9,997 nt of DNA from SHLJ01 sp041618535 (GTDB lineage: Bacteria; Bacteroidota; Bacteroidia; Flavobacteriales; Flavobacteriaceae), in assembly GCA_041618535.1 (NCBI GenBank), contig JBFKFP010000103.1, forward strand, positions 1 to 9,997, written 5' to 3'. Of the stretch, positions 1 through 7,004 are shown piece after piece (the stretch's first letter is position 1; each line of letters begins with the position of its first letter). Made by a program: the position numbers and the translations under genes. The notes under the pieces are model-generated. The model was not told the origin of the DNA and did not search any database. It saw nothing but the letters and a program-made list of their open reading frames with translations.

Positions 1-1262
1 AACCAAATACAGAGGTTTTTCTCTTTGATTTAGATCGCGGTGACGGACAGTTCAAGCTGACCAACTACCGCAACATCAGCGAGAATGAAGGCTATGACAA
101 TCAGCCTTCTTTCCTAGATAACCGAACTGTCTTGTTCGCCTCCACCAGGAATGGCCAAACCGATATCGCGCGTTATGATGTTCGCTACGGGTCGAAGATC
201 TGGATCAACTTTACTGATGGAAGCGAATATTCCCCGGTTAAAATACCGGGTGAGAACGCGGTTTCTGCTATCAGGCTGGATAAAGATGGCACACAGCAGC
301 TTTTCAAATACAATCTTTCCAATGGTGAATCGGAATTGCTTTTCGGTGATCCCATAGTCGGTTACCAAGCCTGGTATAACGATAACATCCTTGTAGCCTC
401 CATCCTTGATGAAGGATCGCTATCCCTGGTGACCTATTATCTCAATGAAAAGAAATTTTACAAACTGCAGAAAAAGGTTGGTCGATCGCTTCATAAAATT
501 CCCGGAAAAGATCTTGTTAGTTATATTTCAAAAGAAGATGAAAATCTCTGGGAGATCAAGTCGATTAACCCCGTATCGGGCGTTACAAATGGGATCATGG
601 GGACTTTACCAGGCTCTGAGGATATGTGCTGGTTAGCAGATGGGACAATCCTGATGGGACATGAAAACGCGCTCTATACTTATAATGAAAACAGGGATGT
701 GGATTGGGTAGAACGGGTTTCTTTAGATCAGTTTAAAATCAAGAATATCACCAGGCTGGCTGTTAGTCCGGATGGGACAAAACTTGCAGTTGTTGGTGAG
801 GGGGGAATACCAAAAGCACCTGAAATCCCCTCAGGAGTACCTTCCGGTAAAAAGGCGCAGCTGCAACCAAGGCTGGAAAATATCAGTTGGTTAAGCGGTG
901 CGTGGCGTGGTGAAGCTCTGGGCGGCATAGCCGAAGAGATCTGGAGCAAACCGGATGGTGGAGCCATGATGGCCTCATTCAGGTTGATCAAGGACGGAAA
1001 AGTGTTGTTTTATGAGATCGAGATCATAAGGGAACTTGAAAATTCCCTCATCCTTCAACTCAAGCACTTCAATAAAGACCTGACCGGGTGGGAAGCCAAA
1101 GACCAAACCGTAGATTTCCCGCTGGTGGCGGTATATGAGGACAAAGTTGAGTTTGATGGCATGTCCTTTATCAGGGTCAGTGATGAGCGTATGGATGTCC
1201 TGGTCCGTTCTGATAACAACGGTAAAATAAGTACTTTAAAATTTGAATATACCAGACAATAG
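1..1262 (+). CDS. TolB-like (PD40) beta-propeller protein with C-terminal DUF6265-type domain, 5' end outside window
   Basis: The reading frame is open from base 3 at the left edge to TAG at 1260-1262, giving 419 visible residues; the start and any signal peptide lie outside the window. A TTG at 132 could be taken as a start, but the codons before it already read as family sequence (ENEGYDNQPSF, a typical propeller repeat opening), so the gene is cut, not short. Visible residues 1 to about 265 look like a PD40/TolB propeller: repeats such as FASTRNGQTDIARYD, a WLADGTILMG blade and LAVSPDGTKLAVV at its end. A Pro/Gly/Lys-rich linker (about 266-290) leads to a second domain (about 291-417) that starts ISWLSGAWRGEA, the opening seen in DUF6265 lipocalin-like proteins. 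Propellers of this kind usually bind proteins or ligands and are exported, but no catalytic site is evident. It ends 2 bases before the M28 gene, so the two are probably cotranscribed. The DUF6265 call is from memory of the family pattern. Confidence 0.85.
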   Translation, partial: PNTEVFLFDLDRGDGQFKLTNYRNISENEGYDNQPSFLDNRTVLFASTRNGQTDIARYDVRYGSKIWINFTDGSEYSPVKIPGENAVSAIRLDKDGTQQLFKYNLSNGESELLFGDPIVGYQAWYNDNILVASILDEGSLSLVTYYLNEKKFYKLQKKVGRSLHKIPGKDLVSYISKEDENLWEIKSINPVSGVTNGIMGTLPGSEDMCWLADGTILMGHENALYTYNENRDVDWVERVSLDQFKIKNITRLAVSPDGTKLAVVGEGGIPKAPEIPSGVPSGKKAQLQPRLENISWLSGAWRGEALGGIAEEIWSKPDGGAMMASFRLIKDGKVLFYEIEIIRELENSLILQLKHFNKDLTGWEAKDQTVDFPLVAVYEDKVEFDGMSFIRVSDERMDVLVRSDNNGKISTLKFEYTRQ

Positions 1263-1264
1263 AA

Positions 1265-2599
1265 ATGAGATCAGCAATTATTTTAATAACAGCCTTGCTT
1301 ACTATTAATTCCTGGGGGCAGACCGATCTGAAGATTTATGATATCATCGATGCTGTTTCAGCGGAGAACCTGAGACAGGACGTTAAAACTCTTGCCGATT
1401 TCGGCACGCGGCATTCCCTGAGCGATACACTCTCGGACACTCGAGGAATAGGTGCAGCCAGACGGTGGATCAAATCAGAATTCGATAAGATATCTGAAAA
1501 TTGTGGAAACTGCCTTGAGGTATTCTACCAGAAGAATTTTGTTCCGAAGGGAGACGGGGCAAGGATCGTAAAAGACGTATGGATTGTTAATGTAGTGGCC
1601 GTCCAGAGAGGTACCAAATACCCAAACCGGTTCATTATTATGAGCGGTGACATCGATTCAAGGGTTTCCGACCCCACCGATTATACATCAGACTCTCCCG
1701 GTGCAAATGATAATGCATCGGGAATGGCAGGAGCGATTGAAGCAGCCCGTGTCCTCAGCAGGTACAAATTTGAAAGCAGTATCATTTACACGGGTCTTTC
1801 CGGCGAGGAACAAGGCCTGTATGGAGGTAAAGGTCTTGCCGAATATGCGAAGGGACAGGGTTGGGATATAATCGGGATCCTGAACAATGACATGATAGGT
1901 AATATTAAGGGTGTTGACGGTGTTATCGACAACCGCACTTTCCGAATCTTTTCGGAGCCGGTCCCTCCTACCGAATCTGACAGGGAAAGAGCCAGACGCC
2001 GATTTTATGGTGGCGAGGTCGATGGTATTTCGCGTCAATTAGCCCGTTACGTCCATAAGACCACGAGAGCATTTATGCCGGAAATGAATCCTATGATGGT
2101 CTATCGCCTTGACCGGTTTGGTCGCGGTGGACATCACCGGCCCTTTAACGATCAAGGATTTGCCGGAATCCGCATTATGGAGGCTCATGAGAACTACACC
2201 CAGCAGCACCAGGACATTCGTGTTGAAGATGGCATTGCCTACGGAGATACCTTTGAGCATGTTAATTTTGACTATGCGAAGAAACTCACAGCGGTTAACG
2301 CCATCAACCTGGCCAGTCTGGCCTCTGCTCCCCCTCCTCCCCGGAATGTTCAGATAGGCGGTGTGGTTGAACCCTCTGTCAAATTCAAATGGGAACCATC
2401 TGAAGGAGCCACCGGGTATAAGATCTACTGGCGGGATACCACTTCCCCAACATGGGATCATAGCCGGTATGTTGGCGATGTTACCGAATTTACCCTTGAT
2501 GGCATAGTCATAGATAATTTTTTCTTCGGAATTGCCGCGGTGAATGAAAAGGGTTACGAAAGCCTGGTGGTATTTCCTAACCAAGTATTTAGAGATTAA
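1265..2599 (+). CDS. Secreted M28-family zinc metallopeptidase with C-terminal fibronectin type III domain
   Basis: This is a predicted exported aminopeptidase-like enzyme of 444 residues. A signal peptide (residues 1-18, hydrophobic IILITALL, likely cut at G18/Q19) precedes the M28 fold. By comparison with Vibrio (Aeromonas) aminopeptidase, the metal and catalytic positions are: GDIDS at 128-132 (Asp129 where the family has His, Asp131 supporting), PGANDNASG with bridging Asp149, SGEEQGLYG with general base Glu181 and ligand Glu182, NNDMIG with Asp209, and His315 after ENYTQQ. A proline linker (APPPP, 355-359) joins a domain of about 85 residues with fibronectin III character (VKFKWEPSEGATGYKIYWR), often found on secreted Bacteroidota enzymes. 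The ATG lies 2 bases after the upstream stop, with no clear Shine-Dalgarno, as is common in this phylum. Exopeptidase activity on peptides is likely from the family, but the substrate cannot be read. The His-to-Asp change is the odd feature; all other ligands are present, so the enzyme is probably active or has altered metal binding. Confidence 0.93.
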   Translation: MRSAIILITALLTINSWGQTDLKIYDIIDAVSAENLRQDVKTLADFGTRHSLSDTLSDTRGIGAARRWIKSEFDKISENCGNCLEVFYQKNFVPKGDGARIVKDVWIVNVVAVQRGTKYPNRFIIMSGDIDSRVSDPTDYTSDSPGANDNASGMAGAIEAARVLSRYKFESSIIYTGLSGEEQGLYGGKGLAEYAKGQGWDIIGILNNDMIGNIKGVDGVIDNRTFRIFSEPVPPTESDRERARRRFYGGEVDGISRQLARYVHKTTRAFMPEMNPMMVYRLDRFGRGGHHRPFNDQGFAGIRIMEAHENYTQQHQDIRVEDGIAYGDTFEHVNFDYAKKLTAVNAINLASLASAPPPPRNVQIGGVVEPSVKFKWEPSEGATGYKIYWRDTTSPTWDHSRYVGDVTEFTLDGIVIDNFFFGIAAVNEKGYESLVVFPNQVFRD

Positions 2600-2612
2600 A
2601 AAATAAAAAAAC

Positions 2613-3422
2613 ATGAAACGATATTCACTTTTCAGCCTTGTAGTCCTTTTAATCATAAGCAGCTGTAAAAACAAACAGAACAGTACTGAAATGACGGTGT
2701 CAGACCAACTCTCTGAATCTGTAAGACATCATGAGTGGATAGACCTCATGCGTTCAGATAGTACAATCTGCAAGGCTTTCGTGGTCTATCCGGAAAGCAG
2801 TGAACCCTCAAAAAGCGTGATCGTGATACATGAAAACCGCGGACTGAACGATTGGGCCAGGCAATTCGCAGACCATTTGGCCGAAAAAGGTTTTTTAGTG
2901 ATCGCACCCGATCTTATCTCTAATACTGTGGAAGGCATTGAGAAAACAACAGACTTTGAGAACACCGACAAAGCACGAGATGCTATTTACGGACTTGATC
3001 AGGACATGGTAACAGCCGATCTGAATGCGGCTTACGATTACATCAAGAACGATAAAGCATCTACCGGAGAGGTTTCTGTAGTGGGCTTTTGCTGGGGCGG
3101 TTCACAAAGCTTCCGTTATGCGACCAATAATTCGGAGCTTTCTGAGGCTATTGTTTTCTACGGAACCGCACCGAAAGAAGAAGATGTCTATATAAGCATT
3201 GACGCGCCGGTTTATGGCTTCTATGGCGGGGATGACAACAGGGTGAACTCTACCATTCCTGATACCGAAACTTATATGAAGAATGCGGGAAAAACATTTG
3301 AATATGTGATCTATGAAGGTGCCGGCCATGCCTTTATGCGCCGTGGCAGTCAGGCAGACTCTGATGAAGCCAATAAAAAAGCGCACGACCAGGCCTGGAA
3401 AAGATTGCTGGAGATTCTGTAA
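2613..3422 (+). CDS. Dienelactone hydrolase family alpha/beta hydrolase, predicted lipoprotein
   Basis: The protein has 269 residues. Residues 1-18 form a lipoprotein signal (hydrophobic LVVLLIISSC), with Cys18 as the likely lipidated residue and a flexible Lys/Asn/Ser-rich tether after it. Residues from about 50 onward match the dienelactone hydrolase fold: HENRG at 73-77 (Glu74 equals the active-site Glu of the Pseudomonas enzyme), GFCWGG at 158-163 with nucleophile Cys160, YGGDDNRV with catalytic Asp208, and GAGHAFMR with His239. The Cys-Asp-His triad is therefore complete. Family members hydrolyse enol lactones or other small esters; the true substrate here is unknown. Dienelactone hydrolases of aromatic degradation are cytoplasmic, whereas this one should sit in the periplasm or on the surface, so ring-cleavage metabolism is unlikely, and no catechol pathway genes are nearby. 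It starts 13 bases after the M28 stop behind an A-rich leader, and its TAA overlaps the start of the YdeI-like gene. Confidence 0.94.
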   Translation: MKRYSLFSLVVLLIISSCKNKQNSTEMTVSDQLSESVRHHEWIDLMRSDSTICKAFVVYPESSEPSKSVIVIHENRGLNDWARQFADHLAEKGFLVIAPDLISNTVEGIEKTTDFENTDKARDAIYGLDQDMVTADLNAAYDYIKNDKASTGEVSVVGFCWGGSQSFRYATNNSELSEAIVFYGTAPKEEDVYISIDAPVYGFYGGDDNRVNSTIPDTETYMKNAGKTFEYVIYEGAGHAFMRRGSQADSDEANKKAHDQAWKRLLEIL

Positions 3423-3988
3423 TGGAAAAACCGGAGCTTTATTTTGATAGGGATGTAGAATGGTACGATTGGTTGTTGAACAATCATGACCGCTATGAAG
3501 GGGTTTACCTTATTTTTTATAAGCTCGAAATGAATATCCCAACGATGCGCTGGGAAGAGGCTGTAAGGGTGGCCCTTTGTTTCGGCTGGATCGATTCAAC
3601 CGTAAAAAGCCTGGGCGCAGGAAAACGCAGGCAATACTTTTGCCCGAGAAATCCAAGGAGTTCATGGAGTGCGATCAACAAGAATTATGCAAGAGAACTA
3701 ACCAGGGAAGGATTAATGCATGAGAGCGGGCTTAAGCTTATCGAGACTGCGAAAAAGAATGGCGCATGGACCTATATGGATGACGTGGAAAAAGGAATTA
3801 TCCCCGATGATCTGAAGAGTGCCTTTGAGGCTAATTCTCTGGCCTTTGAGAATTACCAGAATTTCACCAGGGGCTACCGCAAATCTTTCTTGTCCTGGCT
3901 TAAACAAGCAAAGCGTAGGGAGACCAGGCAGAAACGAATTACCAGGATCATCGAATGCTGTGAAAAAAATTTAAAAACATTCTATTGA
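3422..3988 (+). CDS. YdeI/OmpD-associated (OmdA) family protein
   Basis: This is a 188-residue cytoplasmic protein with no signal peptide. The N-terminal part has family hallmarks: WEEAVRVALCFGWIDS (44-59) and CPRNPRSSWS (74-83, usually TPRKPRSxWS). The C-terminal part (about 127-186) matches the OmdA domain: FEANSLAFENYQNF, then GYRKSFLSWLKQAKRRETRQKR, which I recognise as the basic helical end typical of COG4430. Relatives are annotated as bacteriocin-protection or YdeI/OmpD-associated proteins, but the molecular function is not established. The start codon shares one base with the upstream stop (TAATG), and a GGAG at 3410-3413 lies 8 bases before the ATG, so translation is probably coupled to the hydrolase gene. 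The length is normal for the family. There is no evidence that it acts on the exported neighbours; the coupling may only reflect compact operon structure. Confidence 0.92.
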   Translation: MEKPELYFDRDVEWYDWLLNNHDRYEGVYLIFYKLEMNIPTMRWEEAVRVALCFGWIDSTVKSLGAGKRRQYFCPRNPRSSWSAINKNYARELTREGLMHESGLKLIETAKKNGAWTYMDDVEKGIIPDDLKSAFEANSLAFENYQNFTRGYRKSFLSWLKQAKRRETRQKRITRIIECCEKNLKTFY

Positions 3989-4023
3989 GAATGTCATCAG
4001 CTTTTTAATTCGAAGAATTTACA

Positions 4024-4428
4024 ATGAAAATAAAAATAATCATATTGCTGCTCCTGATATCTACTGGTTTAATTCAAGCACAGCAATCGATTCAAGATAG
4101 CCATCAAGACCTTATGGGATCCTGGACCATAGATCTCAGGCCCGGACCGGATGCCGAAGGCTATTTCCAACCGATGATTATCAAATCTGTTGAAGAGAAT
4201 CGCATTAGCGGGACATTCTATGGCAGTGAGATTATCGACGGTTTTATAAATTCAAACTGGAACAGGATCTATTTCGCCTTTTCAACCGCAGATAACAGTT
4301 ATACATATTATCATTCAGGGTATATGCAGAATGGAAGGCTCTATGGTATATCATACTGCCCGGGACGTGCTTTCACAGCACCCTGGAATGGTGTTAAAAT
4401 GAAACGTGACGGTTCTAAAGACCACTGA
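4024..4428 (+). CDS. Small secreted protein of unknown function, beta-rich
   Basis: I do not recognise this 134-residue protein by name. Residues 1-19 are a clear signal peptide (IIILLLLISTGLIQA, likely cut at A19/Q20). The mature part is rich in alternating hydrophobic and polar residues with Tyr/Phe/Trp: MGSWTIDLRPGPD near the start, ISGTFYGSEI in the middle, and YGISYCPGRAFTAPWNGVKM near the end. A GSWxxDLRP opening followed by xGTFYG strands suggests a small lipocalin-like or beta-barrel fold, but this is inference. There is one cysteine (Cys112), so no intramolecular disulfide. It follows the YdeI-like gene by 35 bases and may be the last gene of the same transcript, or have its own start. 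No good Shine-Dalgarno precedes the ATG. Its last 14 bases overlap the 3' end of the opposing AAA+ gene. The signal peptide and clean frame make it a credible gene. Confidence 0.85.
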   Translation: MKIKIIILLLLISTGLIQAQQSIQDSHQDLMGSWTIDLRPGPDAEGYFQPMIIKSVEENRISGTFYGSEIIDGFINSNWNRIYFAFSTADNSYTYYHSGYMQNGRLYGISYCPGRAFTAPWNGVKMKRDGSKDH

Positions 4429-5878
4429 TATAACTCCCGTAAAGATCTTTGAACTGAATTCCTTTTGAAAAACGGTATTTGCTCAATTTCTTAAACTGAA
4501 CCAGTCCCCATAGGATGAATTCCTTGAAGAAATGAGTGTCATTCCCCGAAATGCCAGGTTGATATGCCTCTAAGAGATTGTTCAGCGGAGTGATGGAATC
4601 TAACTGCTTCCTGTATTCCTCGTCTGAAACACCATCGTGAAGCTCAAACCCGGAGCCCTCGAAGAACCAGCCTACCAAGCGGTCATAAGGTCCTTCCTCG
4701 CCTTCCTTCTCCAATTTCTCAATCCTCGGGAAATAGTTTGGAAACAAGCTTTGGATGGCATTCTCTATAAGAGTGTTGGCCACGAAATCTGCACCTTCCT
4801 GCTCTCCTTCATACACCAGTTCTATTTTTCCGGTGATGGATGGAATCACACCAATAAAATCACTGAGACGAACCGTTGTATTCTCATCGCCGGATTGCAG
4901 GGCCCTGTGCTCGGCAGTGCTTAAAAGGTTTTCGTAGGCAGTGATGCTCATCCTGGCACTAACGCCGCTTTTTGCGTCTACATATTCACTTTTTCGGGCC
5001 TCAAAACTGATCTGCTCAAGCAAATCCCTGGCTAAATCAGGAACATGAACGTGATCCTTCTGATTTCCAAGCACCTCGGCTTCCTGTGAGGTGATCAACT
5101 TAGCCGTCTCGATATCTTCAGGGTAATGAGTGAGTATCTGTGATCCTATTCGGTCTTTAAGCGGTGTTACTATGCTTCCCCTGTTGGTGTAATCTTCAGG
5201 GTTGGCAGTAAACACAAATTGGATATCAAGAGGTAATCGCAATTTGAATCCCCTTATCTGAATATCGCCTTCCTGCAGTATATTGAACAAGGCTACCTGT
5301 ATCCTCGCCTGAAGGTCAGGCAATTCGTTAATGACAAAAATTGACCTGTTCGCTCTGGGGATCATCCCATAGTGGATCACACGATCGTCTGCATAGCTCA
5401 ATTTCAGGTTTGCTGCTTTTATGGGGTCAACGTCACCGATAAGATCAGCGATCGTCACATCGGGGGTTGCCAGTTTTTCAGCAAATCGCTCTTCACGGTG
5501 TAACCAGGTTATTGGGGTATTATCACCCTGGGCCATAATCTTTTCCTTGGCATACCTCGAAAGCGGATGAAATGGGTCATCATTTATCTCCGAGCCTTCA
5601 ACAACCGGAATATACTCATCCAGCAAATTGATCATAAGCCGGGCCAGTCTCGTTTTAGCCTGTCCTCTCAATCCGAGCAGATTGATATTATGACGAGATA
5701 GGATCGCTCTTTCAAGTTCAGGGATTACCGTATCCTCATAACCGTGAATCCCCTCAAACGAGGAGACACCTTTCTTTATGTTCTTGATCAGGTTGTCCCT
5801 CAGTTCATCCTTAATACTTTTGCTGGAGTAACCCGCCTTCTTCAATTCGCCTAAAGTCCTTAATTCTGTCAGTTTCAT
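4415..5878 (-). CDS. Magnesium-chelatase/MoxR-like AAA+ ATPase, partner of the adjacent VWA protein
   Basis: Taken from ATG at 5876-5878, the protein has 487 residues and is cytoplasmic, with no signal or membrane segment. AAA+ signatures are: Walker A GLRGQAKT (69-76), Walker B region IFVINELPDL (180-189) with Asn-Glu in place of Asp-Glu, a sensor-1 region FVFTANPED (221-229), and LKDRIGS (240-246) with Arg244 as candidate arginine finger. The stretch RIQVALFNILQEGDIQIRGF between them is typical of ChlI-like ATPases. The C-terminal third should be the helical lid plus an extension. I prefer this start over ATG at 5912-5914 (499 residues) because AAAGGA lies just upstream of it, the VWA stop is one base before it, and the extra 12 residues only reread the conserved VWA tail in another frame. 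By family, such ATPases form rings that work with a VWA partner on a client protein. A chelatase role is not supported, since no large subunit gene is present. Confidence 0.93.
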   Translation of the reverse strand: MKLTELRTLGELKKAGYSSKSIKDELRDNLIKNIKKGVSSFEGIHGYEDTVIPELERAILSRHNINLLGLRGQAKTRLARLMINLLDEYIPVVEGSEINDDPFHPLSRYAKEKIMAQGDNTPITWLHREERFAEKLATPDVTIADLIGDVDPIKAANLKLSYADDRVIHYGMIPRANRSIFVINELPDLQARIQVALFNILQEGDIQIRGFKLRLPLDIQFVFTANPEDYTNRGSIVTPLKDRIGSQILTHYPEDIETAKLITSQEAEVLGNQKDHVHVPDLARDLLEQISFEARKSEYVDAKSGVSARMSITAYENLLSTAEHRALQSGDENTTVRLSDFIGVIPSITGKIELVYEGEQEGADFVANTLIENAIQSLFPNYFPRIEKLEKEGEEGPYDRLVGWFFEGSGFELHDGVSDEEYRKQLDSITPLNNLLEAYQPGISGNDTHFFKEFILWGLVQFKKLSKYRFSKGIQFKDLYGSYISGL

Positions 5879-5879
5879 C

Positions 5880-7004
5880 TTATCCTTTAATTCGTTTTTT
5901 TCTGTTTGTTTCATAGTCCTCGAAAATCATTTCACCCAAGCCCTTCAGCCCTGTATAAAATGCCTTCCCCTGATTGGCATGAGTAAAATCACGCACAAAC
6001 TGCATCAAATATTCATCCCGCGCAATCATAAAGGTGGTGATCGGAATATGCAGTTTCCTCGCCTGCCTCGCCATGGCATAACATTTATTCACAATATGAG
6101 GATCGAGCCCAAAACTGTTTTTATAATAGTCCCCGTCAGGCATCCTCAAACAACTGGGCTTGCCATCAGTGATCATAAATATTTGCTTATTGGTATTTCG
6201 CTTTCTGCGCAGGATATCCATTGCAAGCTCAAGACCGGCAACCGTATTGGTATGGTAAGGACCTACTTTGAGGTATGGCAGATCTTTGATAGCAATGGGC
6301 CATGCATCGTTACCGAAAACCAGAATGTCTAGTGTATCCTTGGGGTAACGTGTGGTAATCAACTCAGCAAGGGCCATCGCAACCCGTTTTGCCGGTGTGA
6401 TCCTGTCTTCGCCATAAAGGATCATACTATGACTGATATCGATCATCAGTACGGTACTCATCTGGGATTTATGAAGCGTTTCCTCCACAACCAGGTCGTC
6501 TTCCGTCAGATCAAGTGACTCGATCCCATGATTAATCTGAGCATTTTTCAAACTTTCGGTCATGGATACCTTCTCCAGGGAATCCCCGAAACGATATGAC
6601 CTGAATTCTCCTGTGTGCTCATCCCCCATTCCGGTATCCTTGCTGCGGTGATGACCTACTCCGCTCCGCTTGATCTTCCCGAAAATATGATCGAGTGCCT
6701 GCTGCCTGATTGCTCTTTCTGTCTTTGCGGTAATGCCCAGGGAGGCATTTCCTTCAGGATCGAATTCCTCACGCACATAGCCTTTCTTCTTAAGATCCTC
6801 TACAAAATCCTCAATAGTATAATCATCATTGGTCAGGTTATATTCCTTGTCCAATTCCTTTAACCAGTCTATGGCCTCATCAAAATCTCCTGAGGTATAG
6901 GTTATCAATTCCTTGAAGATCTCAAATAATTTCTCAAATGGTGATTGGTCGGGAGCTTCATAAGGTTTAAACAGAAATCCCGTTCGTTTAGGTTTTTCAT
7001 TCAT
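5880..7004 (-). CDS. VWA-domain protein, MIDAS-containing partner of the AAA+ ATPase
   Basis: This is a 374-residue predicted cytoplasmic protein. The first 180 residues are highly charged and probably helical (EIFKELITYTSGDFDEAIDWL near 28-48), with a Gly/His/Asp-rich stretch GHHRSKDTGMGDEHTGEF (117-134). The C-terminal von Willebrand A domain (about 183-360) keeps a metal-ion-dependent adhesion site: DISHS (189-193), a Thr in HTNT (251-254) and ITDGKPS (278-284, Asp280). This arrangement, with VWA at the C-terminus and a co-encoded ChlI/MoxR-like ATPase, resembles ChlD and other AAA+ partner proteins: the VWA metal site usually holds the client or the ATPase. The gene is first in the minus-strand unit, with only one base between its stop and the chosen ATPase start, so the two are almost certainly cotranscribed and translationally coupled. 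No Shine-Dalgarno is obvious before the ATG at 7002-7004. The client is unknown; none of the neighbouring genes looks like one. Confidence 0.94.
   Translation of the reverse strand: MNEKPKRTGFLFKPYEAPDQSPFEKLFEIFKELITYTSGDFDEAIDWLKELDKEYNLTNDDYTIEDFVEDLKKKGYVREEFDPEGNASLGITAKTERAIRQQALDHIFGKIKRSGVGHHRSKDTGMGDEHTGEFRSYRFGDSLEKVSMTESLKNAQINHGIESLDLTEDDLVVEETLHKSQMSTVLMIDISHSMILYGEDRITPAKRVAMALAELITTRYPKDTLDILVFGNDAWPIAIKDLPYLKVGPYHTNTVAGLELAMDILRRKRNTNKQIFMITDGKPSCLRMPDGDYYKNSFGLDPHIVNKCYAMARQARKLHIPITTFMIARDEYLMQFVRDFTHANQGKAFYTGLKGLGEMIFEDYETNRKKRIKG
5883..5888 (-). promoter_or_regulatory. Ribosome binding site favouring the downstream AAA+ start
   Basis: Read on the minus strand, AAAGGA is followed by TAAG and then ATG (5876-5878). 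It overlaps the last codons and abuts the stop of the VWA gene, a usual stop-restart arrangement. The competing upstream ATG (5912-5914) has GAGG only 3 bases away, which is short for good initiation. This supports the 487-residue form, but both starts are possible. Confidence 0.5.

Noticed and set aside
1688..2038. 116-codon minus-strand frame inside the M28 gene
   Set aside because: It is a shadow of the M28 catalytic region on the other strand, with no domain or start signal.
2039..2674. 211-codon open frame on the minus strand spanning the M28 3' end and the start of the hydrolase gene
   Set aside because: It is antisense to two confident genes, crosses their junction, and has no family-like sequence.
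3977..4006. Possible terminator: ACATTC/GAATGT inverted repeat followed by five T
   Set aside because: The stem is only 6 AT-rich base pairs, includes the stop codon, and the T run is 7 bases away, so termination between the YdeI-like gene and the small secreted gene is not supported.
5979..6332. 117-codon plus-strand frame inside the VWA gene
   Set aside because: It is antisense to the conserved VWA domain; nothing in the translation suggests a protein.
4415..7004. Magnesium or cobalt chelatase function for the AAA+/VWA pair
   Set aside because: Only the ATPase and VWA motifs are present; there is no large subunit and no tetrapyrrole pathway gene nearby.
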